NCBI GenBank assembly: GCA_036752345.1
Contig: DAIOSV010000010.1
Span: 1 to 47,682 of the forward strand
Source: UBA1715 sp036752345
GTDB lineage: Bacteria > Bacteroidota > Bacteroidia > Bacteroidales > UBA1715
DNA: 47,682 nucleotides
Direction: 5' to 3'
The translations under genes were made by a program, and so were the position numbers. The notes beneath the pieces were generated by a model. It was not told the origin of the DNA. It saw only the letters and a program-made list of their open reading frames with translations, and did no database searches. The first letter of the stretch is position 1. Every line of letters starts with the position of its first letter. Positions 33,252-43,222 of the stretch are shown here, piece by piece.

Positions 33252-35447
33252 ATGTCAAACTTAAGATTTCAGGTAGTTGCAGAGGCCTTCAAAAAGAAAC
33301 CTTTGCTTGTAGAAGCGCCAAAAGGCTTAACTTCAGAGTATTTTGGCAAGTATGTATTTGGTCGTGAACAAATGGCTAAGTATTTGTCGAAAGAAACAAT
33401 GAAAAAAATTCGTGACGTTATAGAAAACGGCGCAACGTTGGACCGTGAGATAGCAAATCACGTGGCGGCTGGTATGAAAATGTGGGCGATGGAAATGGGC
33501 GCAACTCATTATACACACTGGTTTCAACCTTTAACAGAAGGTACTGCAGAAAAACACGATTCTTTTATTGAATATTTAGGAGCTCCGGGCGAAGGTATTA
33601 TTGAGGAATTTTCTGGCAAATTGTTAGCCCAGCAAGAGCCTGATGCTTCAAGTTTTCCAAATGGAGGGTTGCGAAATACGTTTGAGGCGCGTGGATATTC
33701 CGCATGGGACCCATCATCTCCGGCTTTTATTGTAGATGACACATTGTGTATCCCAACGGTTTTTATTTCGTACACCGGTGAGGCTCTTGACTATAAAGCT
33801 CCGCTTCTTAAATCTTTAAATGCAGTTGATAATGCAGCAACTGATGTTTGTCATTATTTTGATACATCGATAAAAAAAGTATTCTCATACCTTGGTTGGG
33901 AACAGGAATATTTCTTGGTTGATGAAGGTTTGTATGGCGCTCGTCCTGATTTGTTACTTACAGAAAGAACATTGATAGGACATGAATCTGCTAAAAACCA
34001 ACAGCTGGAGGACCATTATTTTGGTTCAATTCCAGAACGAGTGCAAGCGTGCATGAAAGAGATTGAATTTGAAGCATATAAATATGGTATTCCTTGTAAA
34101 ACTCGTCACAACGAAGTTGCACCAAATCAGTTTGAGTTGGCTCCAATTTTTGGAGAAACAAACTTGGCTAACGACCAGAACTTGTTGATAATGTCAATTA
34201 TGAAACGTATCGCTCGCAAACATGGTTTCCGTGTGTTGCTTCATGAAAAACCTTTTGCAGGAATCAATGGCTCCGGCAAACACAACAACTGGTCGTTGGG
34301 AACAGACACAGGTATTGGTTTGCTTACACCGGGCAAAACCCCTACTGAAAATTTACAGTTTGTTACTTTCATTGTAAACATATTGATGGCAGTGTATAAA
34401 AATAATGGTTTGCTTAAAGCATCAATTATGACGGCACAAAACGCACACCGTTTGGGCGCAAATGAAGCACCTCCTGCTATTATTTCAATTTTCCTTGGTT
34501 CTCAGTTATCTGCTATTCTTGATAAATTGGAATCAAGCAAAAGTGATGATGCTATTGTAGTTGATAGTAAGCGTAAAATGCGTCTTGGTATCGCACAAAT
34601 TCCGGAAGTATTGATTGACAATACTGATAGAAACCGTACATCACCTTTTGCCTTTACCGGAAACCGTTTCGAATTTCGTGCTGTTGGCTCGTCGGCAAAC
34701 TGTGCTTCTGCAATGATTGCATTAAATACGGTTGTTGCATCTCAGTTGAAAGAATTTAAGGCTTCAGTTGATGCAAAGATTGCAACGGGAATCGTAAAAG
34801 AAAAAGCAATTTTTGATGTTTTGAAAAAATACATCAAAGAGTCAAAGCCAATTCGTTTTGATGGAAACGGCTATAGTGAGGAATGGAAGAAAGAAGCTGC
34901 AAAACGCGGTTTGGATTGCGAATCAAGCGTTCCTTTGATTTATAGTGAATACACCAAACCGGAGTCGGTTGCATTGTTTGAAAGTTGTGGTGTGTTCACC
35001 GCCAAAGAATTAGAAGCTCGTAACGAGGTAAAATGGGAGACCTATACCAAGAAAATTCAGATAGAAGCTCGCGTCTTAGGAGATTTGGTATTGAACCACG
35101 TGCTTCCTGTCGCTACTCGTTATCAGTCGGTTTTGCTTGACAATGTCTACAAAATGACACAAGTGTATGAGTTTAAGAAAGCTGAAAAACTTTCGGCTCA
35201 CGACAATTCAACTATAGAAGAGTTGTCAGAACATATTTCGTCTATTAAAAAACTAGCTGAAGCAATGGTAGAAGCTCGCAAGATTGCGAACAAAATCACT
35301 GATGAACGTCAAAAGGCATTTGCGTATCAAGAAACAGTGTTGCCGTTTTTTGATACAATCCGTTACCATGCCGATCAACTTGAAATGATTGTTGACGACG
35401 AGATGTGGACGTTGCCGAAGTATAGAGAATTATTGTTCATTCGTTAA
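33252..35447 (+). CDS. glnN: Glutamine synthetase type III
   Basis: The 731-residue protein forms glutamine from glutamate, ammonia and ATP. It belongs to the large GSIII class, found mainly in Bacteroidetes and some other phyla, and is far longer than GSI (about 450-470 aa). Motifs include EWEQEYF-like SYLGWEQEYFLVD, CKTRHNEVAPNQFELAP, the ATP-site NGSGKHNNWSLGTDTG near residue 339 and NRTSPFAFTGNRFEFRAVG. The C-terminus TLPKYRELLFIR is typical of GSIII. It is the entry point for ammonia in a run of glutamine-using genes. The 64-bp gap to gltB holds a 13-bp-stem hairpin. Confidence 0.97.
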   Translation: MSNLRFQVVAEAFKKKPLLVEAPKGLTSEYFGKYVFGREQMAKYLSKETMKKIRDVIENGATLDREIANHVAAGMKMWAMEMGATHYTHWFQPLTEGTAEKHDSFIEYLGAPGEGIIEEFSGKLLAQQEPDASSFPNGGLRNTFEARGYSAWDPSSPAFIVDDTLCIPTVFISYTGEALDYKAPLLKSLNAVDNAATDVCHYFDTSIKKVFSYLGWEQEYFLVDEGLYGARPDLLLTERTLIGHESAKNQQLEDHYFGSIPERVQACMKEIEFEAYKYGIPCKTRHNEVAPNQFELAPIFGETNLANDQNLLIMSIMKRIARKHGFRVLLHEKPFAGINGSGKHNNWSLGTDTGIGLLTPGKTPTENLQFVTFIVNILMAVYKNNGLLKASIMTAQNAHRLGANEAPPAIISIFLGSQLSAILDKLESSKSDDAIVVDSKRKMRLGIAQIPEVLIDNTDRNRTSPFAFTGNRFEFRAVGSSANCASAMIALNTVVASQLKEFKASVDAKIATGIVKEKAIFDVLKKYIKESKPIRFDGNGYSEEWKKEAAKRGLDCESSVPLIYSEYTKPESVALFESCGVFTAKELEARNEVKWETYTKKIQIEARVLGDLVLNHVLPVATRYQSVLLDNVYKMTQVYEFKKAEKLSAHDNSTIEELSEHISSIKKLAEAMVEARKIANKITDERQKAFAYQETVLPFFDTIRYHADQLEMIVDDEMWTLPKYRELLFIR

Positions 35448-35460
35448 TTGCATAAATATG

Positions 35461-35490
35461 AAGGTAGGGTGGGTTTGTCCGCTCTGCCTT
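35461..35490 (+). promoter_or_regulatory. Intercistronic hairpin between glnN and gltB
   Basis: AAGGTAGGGTGGG (35461-35473) can pair fully with TCCGCTCTGCCTT (35478-35490) around the loop TTTG, with four of the 13 pairs G-U. No T-run follows, so it is not a classical terminator. A tiny ORF (35458-35493, MKVGWVCPLCL) overlaps the stem, and a second (MKKIRV, 35495-35515) ends ATGA into the gltB start. The hairpin may set the glnN-to-gltB expression ratio by processing or attenuation. Confidence 0.55.
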
Positions 35491-35511
35491 TGAAATGAAA
35501 AAAATAAGAGT

Positions 35512-38500
35512 ATGAAAACAACACATCAAACACAACAAGGTTTATATTCTCCCGAGAACGAGCATGATGCTTGTGGCGTGGGGTTGGTTCTTCAAATTCA
35601 TGGTGGAAAATCTCACGATATTGTAGAAAAAGGTCTACAAGTATTGGAGCACATGAATCACCGAGGAGCTGAAGGAACCGATGACAAGACAGGAGATGGT
35701 GCCGGCATATTGGTTCAAATTCCCCACGAATTTATTTTGTTACAAGGAATAGCTGTTCCTGAAAAAGGTCGCTATGGTACCGGTATTATTTTCTTTCCCC
35801 AAAAAGAGGATGAAGCGGCAATTTGTATGTCAATTGTAAAAAATGCGATACAAAATGAATCTCTTACCATATTGGCGGTGCGTGACGTTCCTGTAAATAG
35901 TGATATTTTGGGTAACATTTCTCGTGCTAATGAACCGGGGATAAAACAAATATTTGTATCGGGATGTAACGACCAAGAAATCTTGGAACGTAAGTTATTC
36001 ATTGCTCGTAAGAAAATAGAAAACGCTGTGATGAACACCGAACTTTCGCAGAAACGTGATTTCTATGTAAATAGTTTGTCAACAAAAACCATCGTATACA
36101 AAGGTATGTTGACATCATTGCAGTTGCGGGAGTATTATAAAGATTTAACCGACAATAATTTTACCAGTGCAATTGCATTGGTTCATTCGCGATTCAGTAC
36201 CAACACCTTTCCAACTTGGGATTTGGCACAACCATTCCGTTTGCTTGGTCACAATGGTGAAATCAATACTATTCGCGGAAACCGTTTGTGGATGACAGCT
36301 CGTGAAAGTATTTTTAAATCAGAGATGTTGGGCGATTTGAAGGAGTTGTATCCTATTGTTCAGCCTGATATGAGCGATAGTGCTTCGCTTGACAACGTGT
36401 TCGAGTTCTTGATGATGGCAGGTTTATCTTTACCACATGCATTGTCAATGTTAGTCCCGGAAAGTTGGAACGACAAAAATCCTATTTCCGATGACCTAAA
36501 AGCCTTCTATGAATACCATAGCATTTTTATGGAACCATGGGACGGTCCTGCTACGTTATTGTTTACCGATGGCCGCTATGCCGGCGGAATGCTTGACCGT
36601 AACGGATTACGTCCTGCTCGTTATCTTGTTACGAATGATGATGTGATGATAGTTGCTTCAGAAACAGGGGTTCTTAAAATTGATGCATCAGAAATACGAG
36701 AAAAGGGTCGTTTGCGTCCTGGGAAAATGATGCTTATAGATACAAAAAAAGGTGAAGTTTATTATGATCCTGAAATAAAAGAAACGTTAGCTAAGGCATA
36801 TCCATTTAAAGAATGGTTGCAGAAAAATCGTATAGATATTGCTTCTGTTTCATCGGGAAGAACGGTTAACTATACGGTGCCAAACTATCAACAATTCATT
36901 AAAGAGTTTGGATATACCAAGGAAGATATTGAGTTTATTATAGATTCAATGGCAGTAGAAGCCAAAGAACCCGTAAACTCAATGGGGAATGATACGCCCT
37001 TGGCGGTTATATCAGATAAACCACAACGATTGTTTTCATATTTCCGTCAGTTGTTTGCTCAAGTTACTAACCCGCCTATCGACCCGATACGTGAAGAGTT
37101 GGTAATGTCGCTTACTAGTTACATTGGTTCTGTACATCACAATTTGCTAGAACCGGCTCCTGAAATTTGTAAAATGGTGAAAATCAAACGTCCAATTTTA
37201 ACCAACACTGAGTTTGATTTGCTTTTGAATTTACAGTATAAAGGTTTTTCAACAGCAGTGTTTCCTATGACTTTTGATGTTTCGTGTGGCGCTTCTGGTT
37301 TTGAAGCTGCAGTTGACAAACTTTGCCAAGATGTTGAATCTGCAGTTGACGCAGGCAAAAATTACATTGTTTTGTCAGATAGAGGTGTTGACGAAAATCA
37401 TGCCGCAATACCATCTTTGTTGGCTGTTTCTGCCGTTCATCATTATTTGATAGATAAGCGTAAACGTATGCAAACAGCAATCGTTGTGGAAAGCGCCGAA
37501 CCGCGTGAGGTAATGCATTTTGCGCTATTGCTTGGTTATGGGGCCAATATCATCAATCCATATATGGCATACGCAGTATTGGATTCTGAAACTAAGGCGA
37601 AAAAAATCCCGCTTGATTATGAAAGTGCGGAACAACACTATATCAAAGCGGTGTGCAAAGGGTTACTCAAAATAATGTCGAAAATGGGTATTGCAACAAT
37701 ACGCAGTTATCGTGGTGGACAAATATTCGAAGCAGTTGGTATAGGTGCTGATGTGTTGAATAAATATTTCAAAGGAACAAATTCAAAAATCAGCGGTATT
37801 GACATGTCCGACATATACAAGGAAGCCGTGAATGACCATAATAAGGCTTTTAATGCAAATGTATATGAGGAGTGGAAAATAGAAAATGTTGGTAGTTATG
37901 CATATCGTAAAGACGGAGAATTACATGCATGGAATCCTGAAACTATCTCGAAATTGCAAATAGCTACACATACTGGTAATTATGCAAAATTCAAAGATTT
38001 TGTTCATGCTGTAGATGATAAGTCCCATCCGATTCTTTTGCGTGATTTTATGGATTACAAAAAGAATCCTATAGATATTTCTGAAGTAGAACCGGTAGAA
38101 AATATTGTAAAACGGTTTGTTACCGGAGCTATGTCGTTTGGCGCAATAAGCAAGGAGGCACATGAAGCTATTGCTATTGCGATGAACAAACTTGGTGGTA
38201 TGAGTAATACAGGAGAAGGTGGAGAAGATCCGGAACGCTACAACTCTCGTGAAGACGGATTGAATACTCGCAGTGCTATCAAACAGGTTGCTTCCGGTCG
38301 TTTTGGTGTTACAGCCGAATATCTTGTAAATGCTGATGAAATTCAGATAAAAGTGGCTCAAGGTGCAAAACCGGGAGAAGGTGGACAATTGCCAGGTTTC
38401 AAAGTAGATGAAATCATTGCAAAAACTCGCCACTCAATTCCGGGCATTTCGCTTATTTCGCCACCGCCTCACCACGATATTTATTCTATCGAAGACTTGG

Positions 38501-40023
38501 CTCAGTTAATTTTCGATTTGCGTAATGTCAATCCACAAGCTCGTATCAGTGTGAAATTGGTTTCTGAAACTGGTGTTGGTACTATTGCAGCCGGTGTAGC
38601 AAAAGCAAAAGCCGATATGATTTTGATATCGGGAGCAGAGGGCGGAACAGGTGCGAGTCCCGTAAGTTCGGTAAAATATGCCGGATTGCCCGGAGAAATT
38701 GGTCTTGCCGAAGCTCAACAAACATTGGTTATGAATAACCTTCGTGGACAAGTTCGTTTGCAAACTGATGGCGAATTGAAAACAGGTCGCGATATTATTC
38801 TTTCGGCCTTGCTTGGTGCCGAGGAATACGGATTTGCTACTAGTGTGTTGGTTGTTCTTGGTTGTGTGCTTATGCGTAAATGTCATAAGAATACTTGTCC
38901 GATGGGTGTGGCAACGCAAGACCCGGAATTGCGCAAACGGTTTATTGGTCGATATGAATATCTAATGAATTTCTTCAACTTCCTTGCTCAAGATGTCCGC
39001 GAACATTTAGCCGAAATGGGCTTCCGTTCAATAGACGAGATTGTTGGTCGTGCAGATTTGATTGTTCCAAAGAATTTTGATTGCAACGCTAAAATCGGCA
39101 AAGTCGATATTTCCAAGTTGATTTACATGCCTGCCGAAGCAAGTGATAATCCTTTACGTTGTGTAAAAACACATCTTCATTCCGTAGAAGGTGTACTTGA
39201 TCAAACAATGGTAGACGATGCAAAACAATCAATAGAATCAGCAATCCCTGTAGAATTGGCGTACCCGATAGAGAATATTAATCGGTCTGTTGGTTCTATG
39301 CTATCGGGTAAGATAGCTCTTACGTACGGACAAAAGGGCTTGCCTGAGGATACTATTAAGGTAACATTCAAAGGTTCTGCTGGACAAAGTTTTGGTGCTT
39401 TTTTAAGTAAAGGAGTCTCATTCCGTCTAGAAGGTGATTCTAACGATTATCTTGGAAAAGGTTTGTCTGGTGGAAACATTGCTTTGGTTCCGGCATCGGG
39501 AACAATGTATGCTCCCGAAAAAAACATTATTGCAGGTAATACTTTGTTGTATGGTGCAACTTCGGGACAAGTATATATTAATGGATGTGTAGGAGAACGT
39601 TTCTGCGTTCGTAATAGTGGCGCCATAGCTGTGGTAGAAGGCGTTGGGGACCATTGTTGTGAATATATGACCGGTGGCCGTGTGGTTATTCTTGGTCAAA
39701 CAGGACGAAACTTCGCTGCCGGAATGAGTGGAGGTGTGGCATACGTACTCAATGAGCTCGGAAACTTCGATTATTTCTGCAATATGGAAATGGTAGAACT
39801 TTCTCTTCTTGAGGATAACGCTGACGAGCGCGAGTTACAGTCTCTTATATACAATCATTATAAATATACAGGGAGTCCGCTTGCGAAGAGAATTCTTACA
39901 AGTTGGAACGATTACATTCCAAAATTTATCAAAGTTGTGCCTATCGAATACAAGAAAGTGCTTCAATCAGAAAAAATGGAAGCGATAAACAAGAAGATAG
40001 CGCAAGTAGAACACGATTATTAA
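35512..40023 (+). CDS. gltB: Glutamate synthase large subunit
   Basis: The 1503-residue protein transfers the glutamine amide to 2-oxoglutarate, giving two glutamates. The propeptide (20 residues) precedes the glutaminase nucleophile Cys21 (EHDACGVGL). The class II amidotransferase domain is followed by the central domain and the FMN-binding synthase domain (AMSFGAISKEAHEAI, ISPPPHHDIYSIEDL, GAEGGTGASP). Cysteines 1118, 1124 and 1129 in GCVLMRKCHKNTCPMG bind the 3Fe-4S cluster. The C-terminal beta-helix (GFGAFLSKG-like repeats, TYGGRVVILG-like) ends the protein. It functions with GltD, whose gene starts 19 bp downstream. Confidence 0.97.
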   Translation: MKTTHQTQQGLYSPENEHDACGVGLVLQIHGGKSHDIVEKGLQVLEHMNHRGAEGTDDKTGDGAGILVQIPHEFILLQGIAVPEKGRYGTGIIFFPQKEDEAAICMSIVKNAIQNESLTILAVRDVPVNSDILGNISRANEPGIKQIFVSGCNDQEILERKLFIARKKIENAVMNTELSQKRDFYVNSLSTKTIVYKGMLTSLQLREYYKDLTDNNFTSAIALVHSRFSTNTFPTWDLAQPFRLLGHNGEINTIRGNRLWMTARESIFKSEMLGDLKELYPIVQPDMSDSASLDNVFEFLMMAGLSLPHALSMLVPESWNDKNPISDDLKAFYEYHSIFMEPWDGPATLLFTDGRYAGGMLDRNGLRPARYLVTNDDVMIVASETGVLKIDASEIREKGRLRPGKMMLIDTKKGEVYYDPEIKETLAKAYPFKEWLQKNRIDIASVSSGRTVNYTVPNYQQFIKEFGYTKEDIEFIIDSMAVEAKEPVNSMGNDTPLAVISDKPQRLFSYFRQLFAQVTNPPIDPIREELVMSLTSYIGSVHHNLLEPAPEICKMVKIKRPILTNTEFDLLLNLQYKGFSTAVFPMTFDVSCGASGFEAAVDKLCQDVESAVDAGKNYIVLSDRGVDENHAAIPSLLAVSAVHHYLIDKRKRMQTAIVVESAEPREVMHFALLLGYGANIINPYMAYAVLDSETKAKKIPLDYESAEQHYIKAVCKGLLKIMSKMGIATIRSYRGGQIFEAVGIGADVLNKYFKGTNSKISGIDMSDIYKEAVNDHNKAFNANVYEEWKIENVGSYAYRKDGELHAWNPETISKLQIATHTGNYAKFKDFVHAVDDKSHPILLRDFMDYKKNPIDISEVEPVENIVKRFVTGAMSFGAISKEAHEAIAIAMNKLGGMSNTGEGGEDPERYNSREDGLNTRSAIKQVASGRFGVTAEYLVNADEIQIKVAQGAKPGEGGQLPGFKVDEIIAKTRHSIPGISLISPPPHHDIYSIEDLAQLIFDLRNVNPQARISVKLVSETGVGTIAAGVAKAKADMILISGAEGGTGASPVSSVKYAGLPGEIGLAEAQQTLVMNNLRGQVRLQTDGELKTGRDIILSALLGAEEYGFATSVLVVLGCVLMRKCHKNTCPMGVATQDPELRKRFIGRYEYLMNFFNFLAQDVREHLAEMGFRSIDEIVGRADLIVPKNFDCNAKIGKVDISKLIYMPAEASDNPLRCVKTHLHSVEGVLDQTMVDDAKQSIESAIPVELAYPIENINRSVGSMLSGKIALTYGQKGLPEDTIKVTFKGSAGQSFGAFLSKGVSFRLEGDSNDYLGKGLSGGNIALVPASGTMYAPEKNIIAGNTLLYGATSGQVYINGCVGERFCVRNSGAIAVVEGVGDHCCEYMTGGRVVILGQTGRNFAAGMSGGVAYVLNELGNFDYFCNMEMVELSLLEDNADERELQSLIYNHYKYTGSPLAKRILTSWNDYIPKFIKVVPIEYKKVLQSEKMEAINKKIAQVEHDY

Positions 40024-40042
40024 TAAAAAAGACTAATTAACT

Positions 40043-41467
40043 ATGGGAAATCCTAAAGCATTTATGACGATAAGCCGCAAAGAAGCAGGCTATCGACCTA
40101 TACATGAAAGAATAAGCGATTTTGGTGAGGTAGAGCAAACACTAAATATAGAAGACAGAAAACTTCAAGCCTCACGTTGTATGGATTGCGGAGTTCCGTT
40201 TTGTCATTGGGCTTGTCCGCTCGGCAATAAAAATCCGGAATGGCAGGACATGATGTTCCGCGGAAATTGGCGTGATGCAGTTGCAAAACTTCAAGAAACG
40301 AGCAACTTTCCTGAATTTACCGGTCGTGTGTGTCCTGCGTTGTGCGAAAAATCGTGCGTGCTTGCACAAACAGGAGAAGCGGTAACTTGTCGTGAGAACG
40401 AGGCAGCATTGATAGAATATGCCTTCAATCAGGGTATGATAGTACCATGCCCGCCAAAGCAACGTACTGGAAAAACTGTAGCCGTCATTGGTTCAGGACC
40501 ATCGGGCTTAGCAACTGCCGATTTGCTCAATAAATGGGGACATACGGTTACTGTTTTTGAAAAACAAAATGCTGTTGGCGGTTTGTTGCGTTTTGGTATT
40601 CCTGATTTTAAATTGAATAAAAAGGTAATAGAACGTCGCTTAGATATCCTTAAGGCTGAGGGTATTACCTTTAAAACGAATACATTGGTTGGGAAAGATA
40701 TTACATCGCAGGATTTGTTGAACAATTACGATGCAATATGTTTAGCAATGGGTTCAGAGGAACCTCGTGATTTACCTATTGAAGGGCGCAATTTGAAAGG
40801 AGTTTATTTGGCACTTCAATTGTTGCAACAACAAAATCACCTAGTTGCAGGAGAAGAATTTGCAGAATCAGACCGTATTACTGCCAAAGGTAAAAAAGTG
40901 CTTGTGATTGGAGGTGGTGATACAGGTTCTGATTGTGTTGGAACATCAATACGACAAGGTGCTGTTTCTGTTACACAAATAGAAATCATGCCAAAGCCTC
41001 CGGTAGGTTTTAATCATGCTACGCCATGGCCAAATTACCCCATGATTCTTAAAACGTCCAGCTCACATCAGGAAGGATGCGAACGTTATTGGAATTTGGC
41101 CAGCAAGCGGTTCATCGGCAAAAACGGGATATTGACTGGTGTTGAAGTTGTTGAAGTTTCGTGGGCAAAAGATCATGCAGGAAAAATGACAATGAGAGAA
41201 ACCGAGAAAACAAGAATAATCGAGGCTGATATGGTTTTTCTAGCTATGGGTTTTGTGCATCCTATGCATGCCGGTTTGCTTGATGAACTTGGCGTTGCGT
41301 ATGATAACCGTGGAAATGTGGCTGTTGATGCTCGTCAAAAGAGTAGCATAGACAAAGTGTTTGCAGCTGGCGATACAGCTACCGGCGCAAGTCTTGTGGT
41401 TCGTGCAATAGCATCGGGAAGAAATGCAGCTACAGAAATCAACGCGTATTTGTGCGAAAAGAAATAA
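40043..41467 (+). CDS. gltD: Glutamate synthase small subunit
   Basis: The 474-residue flavoprotein passes electrons from NAD(P)H through FAD and iron-sulfur clusters to GltB. The N-terminal ferredoxin-like region has CMDCGVPFCHWACPLGNKNP and CPALCEKSCVLA for two 4Fe-4S clusters. AVIGSGPSGLATADLL is the FAD-binding motif and VLVIGGGDTGSDCVG the NAD(P)H-binding motif. VFAAGDTATGASLVVRAI near the C-terminus is the second FAD contact. The length fits bacterial GltD. It lies between gltB and asnB with gaps of 19 and 24 bp, so all three are cotranscribed. Confidence 0.97.
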   Translation: MGNPKAFMTISRKEAGYRPIHERISDFGEVEQTLNIEDRKLQASRCMDCGVPFCHWACPLGNKNPEWQDMMFRGNWRDAVAKLQETSNFPEFTGRVCPALCEKSCVLAQTGEAVTCRENEAALIEYAFNQGMIVPCPPKQRTGKTVAVIGSGPSGLATADLLNKWGHTVTVFEKQNAVGGLLRFGIPDFKLNKKVIERRLDILKAEGITFKTNTLVGKDITSQDLLNNYDAICLAMGSEEPRDLPIEGRNLKGVYLALQLLQQQNHLVAGEEFAESDRITAKGKKVLVIGGGDTGSDCVGTSIRQGAVSVTQIEIMPKPPVGFNHATPWPNYPMILKTSSSHQEGCERYWNLASKRFIGKNGILTGVEVVEVSWAKDHAGKMTMRETEKTRIIEADMVFLAMGFVHPMHAGLLDELGVAYDNRGNVAVDARQKSSIDKVFAAGDTATGASLVVRAIASGRNAATEINAYLCEKK

Positions 41468-41491
41468 TGTTGTTGTTAAAAAAGATAAATT

Positions 41492-43165
41492 ATGTGTGGT
41501 ATTGTTGCTATTCTCAATATTAAGTCGCATCCGGAATCGTTGCGCACCAAGGCATTGATGATGTCTGGAAAAATACGCCATCGTGGTCCGGATTGGTCTG
41601 GAATATATGTTGGCAAGTCGGCTATTTTGGCTCACGAACGTTTGTCAATTGTTGACCCGCAATCTGGTAGCCAACCGTTGAAAAACAAAGCTCAAACGGT
41701 GTATTTGGCGGTAAATGGTGAGATATATAATCATCGTGATATTCGTGCTCGCTACGCAAATGATTTTGAGTTTCAAACGGGTTCGGATTGTGAGGTGATA
41801 CTTGCACTATATCAGCAGAAAGGAATTAAATTTCTTGAAGATTTGAGCGGAATTTTTGCTTTCGTTTTATACGATTCGATAAAAGACGAATATATCATTG
41901 CGCGTGACCCGATTGGGGTTATTCCTTTGTACATCGGTAAAGATGCTGACGGAACCATGTATGTGGCATCGGAACTCAAGGCTTTGGAGGGCTTCTGTGA
42001 ATCGTATGAACCATTTTTGCCAGGGCATTATTATTGGAGCCGTGAGGGGAAAATGGTACGTTGGTACAAACGTGATTGGGAAGAATACGAAAACGTAAAA
42101 GGAAGTACGCTTGGCGTTACAGATGTGAAATTTGCTCTTGAAGATGCTGTAAAACGACAACTCATGTGTGATGTCCCGTATGGGGTGCTGTTGTCTGGAG
42201 GTCTAGATTCCTCAGTTATTTCAGCTATCGCAAAAAAATATTCGCAGATGCGTATCGAATCCAATAACCAAAAAGAAGCATGGTGGCCACAATTGCATTC
42301 GTTTGCCGTGGGCTTAAAAGATGCTCCTGATTTGATTGCTGCCCGCAAAGTCGCCGAACACATTGGCACCGTTCATCACGAGATACATTATACCGTGCAG
42401 GAAGGTTTGGATGCCATACGTGATGTGATTTATTATATAGAGACGTATGATGTGACCACCGTACGCGCCTCAACACCTATGTATTTGCTAGCACGCGTCA
42501 TTAAGTCAATGGGAATAAAAATGGTACTTTCTGGAGAAGGTGCTGATGAGGTTTTTGGGGGGTATCTTTATTTTCATAAAGCTCCGAGTGCTAAATTATT
42601 TCATGAAGAAACGGTTCGTAAGCTAAAGAAACTATATTTGTACGATTGTTTACGGGCAAACAAATCATTGTTGGCATGGGGAGTAGAAGGCCGTGTGCCG
42701 TTTCTTGATAAAGAATTCCTTGATGTCGCAATGTGCGTGGATGCCGAGAACAAGATGTCAAAAGATGGACGTATGGAAAAATGGATAGTGCGAAAAGCGT
42801 TTGAAGATCTCTTGCCGGCAAGTGTTGCTTGGCGTCAGAAGGAACAATTTTCTGATGGCGTTGGATATGGTTGGATTGATTCTTTGAAAGAATTAACGGC
42901 TTCATATGTGAGCGACGAAGAAATGTCTCATGCAACGGAACGTTTCCCTATCAACCCGCCTATGAATAAAGAAGAATATTACTATCGGAGCATTTTTGAA
43001 CAACATTTTCCAAGTGAATCGGCGGCTCGCAGTGTCCCAAGTGAAAAGAGTGTCGCTTGTTCTACTTCTATCGCATTGGAATGGGATGAAGCTTTTAAAA
43101 ATCTTAATGAACCTAGTGGTCGTGCCGTGAAAGGAGTTCATGAATCGGCATACTCAAAAATATAA
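41492..43165 (+). CDS. asnB: Asparagine synthetase B (glutamine-hydrolysing)
   Basis: The 557-residue enzyme makes asparagine from aspartate with ATP and glutamine. Cys2 is the glutaminase nucleophile after Met removal (MCGIVAIL). HRGPDWSG and VNGEIYNH are glutaminase-domain motifs. The synthetase domain has the pyrophosphate loop LSGGLDSS and SGEGADEVFGGYLYF. The length and order of motifs match the E. coli AsnB type. It sits between gltD and carA in the glutamine-use run. Confidence 0.97.
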   Translation: MCGIVAILNIKSHPESLRTKALMMSGKIRHRGPDWSGIYVGKSAILAHERLSIVDPQSGSQPLKNKAQTVYLAVNGEIYNHRDIRARYANDFEFQTGSDCEVILALYQQKGIKFLEDLSGIFAFVLYDSIKDEYIIARDPIGVIPLYIGKDADGTMYVASELKALEGFCESYEPFLPGHYYWSREGKMVRWYKRDWEEYENVKGSTLGVTDVKFALEDAVKRQLMCDVPYGVLLSGGLDSSVISAIAKKYSQMRIESNNQKEAWWPQLHSFAVGLKDAPDLIAARKVAEHIGTVHHEIHYTVQEGLDAIRDVIYYIETYDVTTVRASTPMYLLARVIKSMGIKMVLSGEGADEVFGGYLYFHKAPSAKLFHEETVRKLKKLYLYDCLRANKSLLAWGVEGRVPFLDKEFLDVAMCVDAENKMSKDGRMEKWIVRKAFEDLLPASVAWRQKEQFSDGVGYGWIDSLKELTASYVSDEEMSHATERFPINPPMNKEEYYYRSIFEQHFPSESAARSVPSEKSVACSTSIALEWDEAFKNLNEPSGRAVKGVHESAYSKI

Positions 43166-43195
43166 AATTATATGAAAAACAACTAATACGAAAAT

Positions 43196-43221
43196 AAATA
43201 CACGAAACAAATACACGAAAC
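43196..43221 (+). repeat. Tandem 13-bp repeat just before carA
   Basis: AAATACACGAAAC occurs twice without a gap (43196-43208 and 43209-43221), ending 1 base before the carA ATG. It lies in the translation-start region and could influence initiation or be a recent slippage duplication. Confidence 0.6.
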
Positions 43222-43222
43222 A

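Noticed and set aside
37921..38919. Two minus-strand open frames (170 and 137 codons) inside gltB
   Set aside because: Both are antisense to conserved gltB sequence including catalytic motifs, and their products are rich in Cys, His and Thr without domain structure.
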